The notes beneath the pieces were generated by a model, which saw nothing but the letters and a program-made list of their open reading frames with translations, searched no databases and was not told the origin of the DNA. A program made the position numbers and the translations under genes. From positions 1 through 64,000 of the forward strand of contig JBAMJV010010150.1 in the NCBI GenBank assembly GCA_037951105.1: a DNA stretch of 64,000 nucleotides, given 5' to 3'. Within the stretch, counting starts at the first letter, position 1, and each line of letters starts with the position of its first letter. Positions 1 to 10,018 of this stretch are shown one piece after another. The DNA comes from Echinarachnius parma. Taxonomy: Eukaryota > Echinodermata > Echinoidea > Clypeasteroida > Echinarachniidae.

Positions 1-47
1 TAGCATCTCAATCTGTCCAGCTAGATTCAACAGTTGATATCCCCAAA

Positions 48-147
48 ATGGGTACTTGGCATAATTGGTCTTCGGCGATGTTCTTACTTCTTGGAATATT
101 TCTGACGCTGGTTCCAGGACTCGTTCGAGGGATGTGCACTGCAGGAG
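48..147 (+). CDS. HYR-Ly6 gene exon 1: signal peptide
   Basis: ATG in a good context (ccccaaaATGGG) opens 33 codons plus one base, with a hydrophobic core MFLLLGIFLTLVPGL and likely cleavage after VRG. The donor is GAG|GTAATG, leaving phase 1. Only 47 bases upstream lie in the window, so no promoter can be assessed. Confidence 0.8.
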
Positions 148-3093
148 GTAATGTTGTTCTCCATCAGATTGAGTCTCATACTCATCAAATTCACTTTTGT
201 TATAATTCAATGTTATAAATTCGTACTTCACTTTTAGTTCAGTTCTAGTTTCGCGCAGTTCTGTTTAGTTTATTTCGTTTCTCACACAAAAAAATAGCAT
301 TGTACAAAACAAAACCATGTTTACATAATTTATGTAAAATTAAACAGCCGTACAATGAAAACTAGAATCATATACAATAAATAATACATTGGAAATGGAG
401 GGATCCACTGAAAAGCAATGCTTGTGGATTGCGGGACCCCTCGAGTAATAATAAAGCAAATGAATCATAATTCATAAACAAGTCAAATAATACTTTACAA
501 ACGTACTTCTTTCTTTTTTAATTAACAATAAATTGCACATTTGAGTTGGAATTGCTTCCAGTAAACAGGTAAGGGTTAATACTAAAAACATATATAGGTG
601 GGCCGACAGAGACTTCGGCGACCAGAGCAAAACAATACGACACAACACAACACAACGTGCATAGCACAGGTTAGCACAGGATGTCAAATACATCAAATAA
701 AGAATGAATGAAAAGATGAAAAGTAACAGAACTGTTGACGCATACGGGTATAAGCGATAAAGGAGCGCTGAATACAGAAGAAAAAAAGAAAGAAATAAAA
801 TATAGAAGAAGACTTACATATAGATGATGACCTCTTATTGACAGAATAGGCATAATACAATATGAAACAGTACATAGGGAGACAACCATACTTCTCAATT
901 TAATGGTTTTCGTACGATTGCAATAATAATATTGGTTTTCCCATCCATTTTAACACGTTTGTCATTCATTTGCATTAATTTGTACTTCAATTTCGCCCCG
1001 AGAAACCAACAGCCGGTAAATCACAACTTCGTCCATTATCAATCTAATTCGTCATTTGTCAATCAATGTCAAACACTTCGCATTCGAAACCGTCAATTGG
1101 CATTGGAATTATTGTTGCAAACTCTATAGAAAATGGGTCACCGTGTGATCCGCACAACGTCACATCAATACGATGATTATTATGATTGGAATGCAATTAT
1201 ACTAGATATTCAACAATACATCAGCATCAATATCAACGCATTATGAATTGAATTGAATTAGTGCATGTCGTTCCCATATGTACATGATTATATATGCTCG
1301 CGTTACTCAGTTATAAGGAAACACATGGAATAAAGTAGGTAACCGTTCATCAGAATTATATCACATTGATATAAGGTGATTTAATCCCATTATTGTTATA
1401 CAAGATAAGGATAATGGCGTCTATTAAAGCCAGTATTGCATCCAAAATTAATCTCAAGTAAGAATAAGTTACAAGCAGAATTCACTTATGATTTCAAGGG
1501 ATTTAGTAAAAATGTTGCCATTTGCACAAACCGACAAAGGGTATAGATAACATATAAGTCTGATTATGTTCACTGAGTGATGTTTGAAATGTGAATAATA
1601 AACCGAAACCATCATTATGGCCAAGCAATAAGCAAACTTGAAAAAAAAAAACTATTTCCTACCTCGTTGACATAGGTGTGTACACTTAACAAATTTAATC
1701 ACTATAATTATACAATTAAATAACAAAGTGAACATTCGAACAACTATATCACTAGCATAACCATGACGATTAGTAAGATGGACACAGCAAAACATGATAG
1801 AACCACATGAGTTGCGAGTGAATTTGGTTGATTCGAACAAAATTACTAGAACCCTTTAACCATGGGCGTCGATCACGGGGGGATGGGGGATATATCCCCC
1901 CAATATTTGAGGTGGGGGGGGGGGGGGGGGGTGGCCTGTATTATCTTCCCCCAATATTTGGGATTCAAATACATATTAAAATATTAAAGTAAAGGGACAT
2001 TGTCCCTATCATTCATTATGTGAAAGTTGGTACAATTAAACCACATTTTGAGAGTGCTAATCTGCACAAATCCAAAATCTTCTGGCGGCTATGCCCCCTG
2101 GACCCCCATCTCGCTATGCCCACTCGAATTTAGATACCTTCATATCTAACTATTTAATAGCTAAGTATGTTTCCTTATGTATTATAGTCATTATAGTCAT
2201 TTGACCCTGTTCCTGTTACATGTATAGTAGTTTTATTCAGGAACTCTCGCCGCTATTGCTCACTTAAATTGAACTAACTATTTAATAGCTATAAACTATA
2301 TTTCCTATTTGAATCAGGACAAACTTTTTGGTTATGCATACAAATTCAAAAGCTTCAGGGGGCTCCGCCCCCTGGACCCCCATTGTGATCCCAGGGTTCC
2401 ATCAAAGTGCTTGCAATTTGCACTTTATAATCTTCAAACTTCTAAACAGCTCAATCAAAAAGCTTGTGCCCCCTATAACCCCCCCCCCCCCCCCCCCCCC
2501 CCCACCCGGCCCATCCGGTCATAAAATCCCGGCCACGCTGCTGGGTTGTTTATTCGCTCCCTCGCTGAAGATGGTCAAAATGACGTATTATCCCCCCCCC
2601 CCTCCCAATGGCGAGAAGAAATCGACGCCTATGCCTTTAACCCTTTAACCCTCTGAGGGGTATGTGACATAATGGTCGACAGACTCACTTTTCAAAAGCT
2701 CCCGTTTTTCTGCTGAGAATCTTTCTGATTTTCGCTCATCTTACTCCTTTTGCTTTTCTTAATGTCTGCAAATGTTTTTTTTGTTGAAATGATAGAATTT
2801 AGCAGTTGTCTTTTAAATATTTAGTTATTGCAAACTATTGTATTTTGCTTAACATTTGGATTTCTTCTACCCAACATTCATTGCACAATAATAGATGGGA
2901 CTGAAGCTGCTAGCTGCACATTACTCCAATTATACTACACAGTAGTACTACACTACCATGACTACAGGAGTACAGCTTCACTGTATAGTATACAGGCCTT
3001 TATCTTAAAGGGATAGTTGAGTTCTGGTAAAGAGAGTACAGTTTTGGTCAAACTGAATTTTAGTAACCAAAACCTGCACCATAACATTACAAA

Positions 3094-3127
<34 letters not shown>

Positions 3128-6100
3128 ACACTCCACCATGCTTGAAAGGAATACAAAATTACAAATGACTATGTAAAAGGCCTGTTATCATTTAAAAGAG
3201 CCGTTAAAACTCAAGAGGGCGCTCTCTAAACCCTCATCGGTTTCAACCATTTTGGATAAAATATTGTGCATGTTGTGTTTTGTTGAAATAGTGATAAGAT
3301 AGAGAAATAATTAACAACTATTTAAAAACCTCTTTTGTAAATTTAAAAAAAGAAATTATCGAATAACTGTGGGGCCCCACAATTATTACAAATGGTTATG
3401 TTTTTTTTGATATTTCAGCCATTTCTGAACCGATTTTGATCAAATAAAGTTTATTCTGTAAATAAAATTGTATGCTCTTTCGAATTCGACACTCAGTTTT
3501 TCAAAATCAAACAAACACAAATATGTTGTGTAGCGCCCTCTATACCAAAACTCAACTATCCCTTTAAGTGGGGCAGGACTTGGTTATAAATCATTCAACC
3601 CTTTTCTCTGTGAGTATGTTCCAGCCTATTGTCTTATGAAATTATGATCATCCTTCTTCATAACCAGCATTGGAACGTGAACTTATTATATAATAATTTT
3701 GCCTTTTTGCTTGCAATTGCTTCATTTATACTCATTCGAATGAAGTTGATAGTTGAATATGTGTCTTTGACATAGCTATTGATTGGTTAACTTTGTTTTG
3801 CACTGCATTGCTATTTGACTCTTCCTTAATCTTCATACATCAAATGTTGCCGTGGTCTTCAAGGCTGAACGTCACCATGGCGCCACCGAGAGTATCCTGC
3901 AATACTCCAAAATCAAAGCCACACCCTTTGTAATGATATTTTTCTTTATCATCAAGTCATCAACACAATCCACGTGATCTCAAGAACCAATCCTCAACTT
4001 GATCTTGCCAACTCCTCTCACCGCAACTCCAGTGTCACTGCCTTCTTCTCCTGTACACATCCTAACGATGTAGGAAATTGGATGCTTACACTTCGTTTTC
4101 TGGCAGATCAAAAATGTAGAAAAGAGTCTCCTATATTGCATTTCAATCAGCATCACCCGGTCTTCTAGCAATCCTCCTCTTTCTCGGCGGTCAAGTGGAG
4201 CTGATGACGTGGTCCAGGCCCAAATGACATGGTTCATGACTTCCCTTGTGCGATCTGTAACAACGGTGTTAACGACCATGACGCTGCACGTCTATGTGAT
4301 AACTGTAACTTTTGGTGACACATCTCATGCGTTGGCATCTCTAAAGAATCCTATGAGGTACTCCAGAACCGTTTAAGAAGCTTCTCATGGATATGTTGCA
4401 GATGCGGCAGTGCAAATATTGAGTCTAGTTCAATATCGAGTGAAACTACACTGTTGCTCATAAAGGTGGAATATTTTTTTCTTTTTAGGTCGAACTTCAA
4501 TGTACAATAAATGGTTGCGTGAATTTGCGCTAATTAATTAAGCCTTCCGTTTAGAGATTTGAAAGGCAGGACCTTTGTTGATTAGTCCCTTTCCCTCTCC
4601 AAAGCGTATGTCCAACGAATCATCATTATGTGTAATTTCTCAGAGTTGGCTGTAAAACTTTTAACCAAAATTGACACAGAGGCTCTCTAGGCCATACTCC
4701 GTCCAACGCCATCGGCTACACGCCAAACGATGTTTGTGCTCCACCAGGAAGGGGTGTCAACAAGCAATTGTCCACTATTTCGTTGGAACATCGCAGGTTA
4801 CGGTCTGTAAATCCGCAGACGTCATCGAGAGGAGGGTCAATTAAAGCTACGGGAATCTTTAGGACGTCTACGATTGACCACCAGGATAGATGATCACCAA
4901 TTGCTTAACTTGTGCCGTAGAAACCGGAAATGCCATAAAGGACTATGGAATCAACGCCTTTCGCCAAACTGTGCATCAGAGATCGCTCTAACATGGTCGC
5001 CGAGCAAGACACTCCAAACCACTCCAAACCACGCAACCGAGATTTACCGGACGTCCCTGGACTAGGGAGCCCAGAAGATTGCTACCTGGACACTAGTGAT
5101 ATGTCAGCTTAATGTGTCTCAAAGCGCTCGGAGCATAATTACCTTGGCTTTAATCAAGCGACAAAATCCACAATATTATTTTTTTTTTCTTTAGAAACTA
5201 TGTGACTTTTCATTAAAGGGACTTAGTAACATTGCACAATCCTCCAAATCCAATTGGAACTCTATTGCCATGATTGCGGTTCCCTCATACCTAGGTAGGA
5301 AAGCCAGGTCATAGCAGCCTTCAATGGTGTTTGAATAGCCCCCTAAAAGTAAAACCATCGGGTTTGTGATAGTGATTAACAACGTACGGCACTTTCTGGT
5401 CTGGATTCCCACACTCACATGTACGGATATCTATCTTCTTCTTCTAATAATAATAATAATAATATCCATTTTTATATAGCGCAAGCATATCAAGGAATAC
5501 ATTCCTGCCAAGTCCAGTAACTGCACCTGGGTTGAGAGCATCAAATGTGGATAAAGTGTATTGCCGAAGGACACACGTGCCGCGACTGGGAATCGAACCC
5601 ACGACCCTCGTATTGAAAGACGAAGGCCCAAACCAATATACCACGACACTGTAATGAATTAATATTGTTTACACTAAACGGTAGATTAACTACCAAAATC
5701 AACGATGTAACAATTGGCTTTCGTTTCAAGACGGTAGCCAGCTCCCATCCTCACCTGTACTTGGTGCATGTACCAACATAACGATGCTTGTAGATCTCCG
5801 CGCATGCACAAACCGAAACATCTTTACGTTGTGATGTTCTGTGTTTAATTACGGTACTCAACCGACATACAATGAAATAGCGTCTATGTCCAAAACTGGA
5901 CAAAGAGAGTTAGATTGCCTTGCAAATGTGTGTATTGATGTGTACTTATGATTATTATTGTGTTTATCGTTTCATTATTGTTAAACACAGGCATAATTAT
6001 ATTTCTAATAATATGACCAAGTTATTATTGTTGTTGCTATTTTTATTATATGTATCATATTTTTCCATCAAATAGTTCAACCAAATCTGACTTGCATATC

Positions 6101-9100
6101 GCAACTCGAAACGTCCGGTAACTACCCCAACATCTTCTTCGGTTTGGATCAATACGCCACGCCACCCCACTTCACACGCATCCCGGGCCAGAACTCCTCG
6201 TCCTACATGTACGAGCCATCTGTTGGTCGTCCCCCTATCGGATCCCTGTTCCCACCCGGGCTAACTGAAGTCACTTTCACGGTGGAGGATATCTGTGACA
6301 ATACCGCCTCGTGCAGATTCAATGTATCCAACCCATGTGAGTAGGCTCTTCCAACGTTGTTTATATACAAGCTCCAAACGCAGAGCAAATTGGAATATCA
6401 TAAACAAACTATTTCTAAAGTCGGAAAGGCCGAGCTGTAGCGATCCTGCGTATTGTGATCGAGAAAAGGCATGTCGTTTGTTTGATTTATGTGTCATTTG
6501 GTTTGAAACAAAGAGTAAGAAATTGCCAAAAGCCTTAATCTCCGGAGGCTCCGTCCCCTGTCCCCTCTACTTGGGCCCTAACAAAGTCGGCAATCAGCCT
6601 GCTCTCGACTCGCATACGGTAATGCACGTAAAGGAACTGCCCGTCAAAACTCAATCCAAATTAAATAGATTCAACATGTTACCCTTTTTTGAACACAAAG
6701 CCTGGGAGTTCTAAATTGCTGAAGTCTAAACGGTTCATTGGGGCTCGATCCTCTAGGCCATATCAATGGCTTTGTAGTACAGGACTGTGCATCTGGACAC
6801 ACCATATGCAAGGCTCCTCGCTACCGCATCGCCATGCACGCTATATACACACCCATACAAGATACCTTTTAAACCCCATCTTGAGTGCAAACTAAAAAAC
6901 AGCTTCAACCCCCCCCCCTTTACAAAATTTAAGTGGTCTCCTCGAGGCCACATTTTAGTGGTCTCGACCATCATAACCAATGGTCTAGGCCCCCGAAAAC
7001 CAAGTGGTCTTGGTCTCGGCCTCGAAATTTGTAGGAGGATCTCGCTCTCGGCATCCACAAATCTTCACCCACAATCCCCCCTCTCAGAAGATTTTGACGG
7101 ACACCCCCCCCCTCAAAAAATATTCACCAAAAGCCCCCCCCCCCCCTCTCCCTCGAACAATCTTCACCGATACCCCCCCCCCCCTCCTCCCCCTAAACAA
7201 ATCCTCACCGATACCTCGCCCTCAACAAATGTTGACGGACACCCCCCTCCAAACAATTTCGACGGACACCCCGCTCCTCAAAAAATCTTCACCAACACCC
7301 CCCCCCCCCTCGAAAAATCTTCAAATCTTCACCGACACCCCCACTAGAAAAATTTTCATCGACACCCACCCCCTCAAAAAATCTTCACCAAAATCCCGCG
7401 CCCCCCCCCCTCCCCCCCCCCCTCCTCCTCGGAAAATCTTTATCGACAGCCCCTCCCCCCTCGAAAATTCTTCGCCGACAACCCCCCCCCCCCCCCCACC
7501 CCGTAGACAATTTTGGATGACGAAATAATCCCCTCCCCCTTGAACAAATTCTGCGTTCGCCACTGCATCGATTATATAACATCGATAACAATACCAAGGT
7601 AATTGTGTGACACATAGGGAAATAGCTATTATTAACAAAAACAAATCATTTTACCGTTTTCTCACCCTCCTGTAATAACTTTTTACAATAGTTCAACATT
7701 CCTATACATCTACAATAAATTACAAAAGGAAAATTGTCTGCATGTTCGACAGTCTCGTTAAAAGCCAATTAACCCATATTTTGTAACTCCGGTTTATATT
7801 CCCATTCCCTCGCGAAATCGTTTGGAGGACAGCAATCCAAGATCCAAGACAATCTCCCTTTTTCTCTTTCTAGCGACTAGGCTGCCGGTAGTCTGTCCTG
7901 AATTCGGCGGTACCGTCCCGACCGACGCCGATAGCGCCACACACACCTTCACCACTCCAACCTTCGGAGCGGGCAATGTGCAACTCTTTCCTTTCATCAA
8001 CACGTATTATTACCAAGGTAACCTGACTGTCGACATCAGCGTCGCAGGAGAGCCAAATCTGGGAGTAGGAACGCACACTATAACAACAATCATCGCGGAT
8101 GACGTACTGAACCAAACGTGCCCATCAACCCTCATTGTTAAAGGTACTTGCCGTACATAAATACCAATTTCATCCCAAATTAATAACGATGGAAGTGCAT
8201 GTGATGTACATTAATTAGTCTGGTGGCCAGATTTAAATAAAATGGATGAGGGAGTTCTGAATTGTAGGGGTTGGAGACAAGAAATTTCTGAAAGAATGCA
8301 CTCTAGAGTTCAGGAATTTGCTTGTCTCCAGAATTGAAAATTGGTTTCCTGGGAGATATATGGTTGCCATGGTAACCACTTCCTTTTTTTTTTTTTTAGA
8401 CAATTGCAATATTTCGAAAATTTATTTTGTAAAAGCCATGACGAGTGAATTTTCTTGCAAAAAAGATGTTTTCAGATGTGGGGAAGATGCTCTAAAATGA
8501 TAAGAGACTTTCATTGCGCAAGATCATCAGTAAAGGTCAAAGTTCACAGGTCAAAGTACAAAAAATTATGGAAAAAATCATGTTTTTGGCATTATACTGA
8601 TATCTTTCATGTTCAAATAAATGCGAACAATTGAAACTGCTGGAAACAAATAGTTATGGATAGAATATATTTTTACAATAACAAATCTGTATTTTATGTC
8701 ATCTAGAACCATTCAACAAGGGAGATGTTTACGGTAACCATGTAAATGCCCCGATGAAGTGCAATATGCACACATTATTCCAGATATTCCACTAACTATA
8801 GTATACGTGTTTGTAGCACTGTATACATTTTGCATGGAGTTATAAATATTAGTTTATAATGTTACTGTCCAAGTTTGGTTATTAAAGTTCAGTCTTACCA
8901 AAACTATACTACCCCTTTAAATAAGAGCCGAATCTGGGAGTAGGAACACACATTATAACAACAGTCGTTGATGATGATGATGCGCTGAGCAAAAAAATGC
9001 ACCTCAAAATGTGTTACGCTTATTGCTGACGGTAAGAAAGAAAAAAACATCACTCAACCTTGTTTGATTCAATTTATTCCTGAAAATGTCGCGTTTTAAT

Positions 9101-9948
9101 CTAAATGTAATCTCATCCGCGGGATTAATGTTCCAATTGTACACCCAAAATGATGATTTGATTGGTGTAAGGAACGATACTGATCAATATCACTAAAGTT
9201 ACATAAAAACAATCCGAACTATTTTTTTGTTCAGAATGTCCAGACCACCGGTAAACTATAAACACTACAAATGTATTTGAATAACAGGACAAGGTAGTCT
9301 TGAAATAAGTTCCCGGTGCAATATAAATCATTTTAGCACCAGTCATATCGTCATCTTCCGAAGGTCTCGTCTTGATCTAAAACACTAATTTGTATTGTGT
9401 TAACACGTATACTTTATCCAGACAAACAGCAACCAACAATAACCTGCACCGACCTGACCACCACAGATGTAAATGATGACTTGCTCAGTGCAGTTGCTGC
9501 TTCCGACAACGCCGACGCTTCCCCGACTATCACGTTCAGTGTGAACCCGCCCTTCACCCCAGGCACGCCTGTCACTGTGACCGCCACCGCTACCGACGCC
9601 TCTGGAAACAGCGCATCCTGCTCCTTCAACCTGACCGTCGAAGGTGAGACACCAACCTTTTTATGACTTAAAAGCACGTTAAGAGGATTTTAAATCATCT
9701 CGGCATAATAGACCGCTTCTGTAATGTATGCAAATAATATGCGTATGACGTAATACTCCCCGTTGGCAAGCTTAACAATAGTAACTAGGTCCGGCAAGCT
9801 AAGTTTGCCGGAGCTTGCCGGACCTAGTTACTATTGTTAAGCTTGCCAACGGGGAGTCTGACGTCATACGCATATTATTTGCATACATTACAGAAGCGGT
9901 CTATTGACCCGCATGTTTATCTGCAACTTGTTAATTTGCTTGGATGCT

Positions 9949-10018
<70 letters not shown>

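Noticed and set aside
5577..5654. tRNA gene on the minus strand
   Set aside because: Has A- and B-box-like words but a SINE body and ATT tail; no clean acceptor stem. The same holds for 31040-31182.
6787..7644. Pro-rich (+) and Gly-rich (-) frames of 107-186 codons
   Set aside because: They read through a C-rich minisatellite in an intron; no domain and no consistent unit across frames.
8925..9031. A fourth coding HYR exon
   Set aside because: The frame runs into TGA and the 5' half with its acceptor is missing; kept as a relic.
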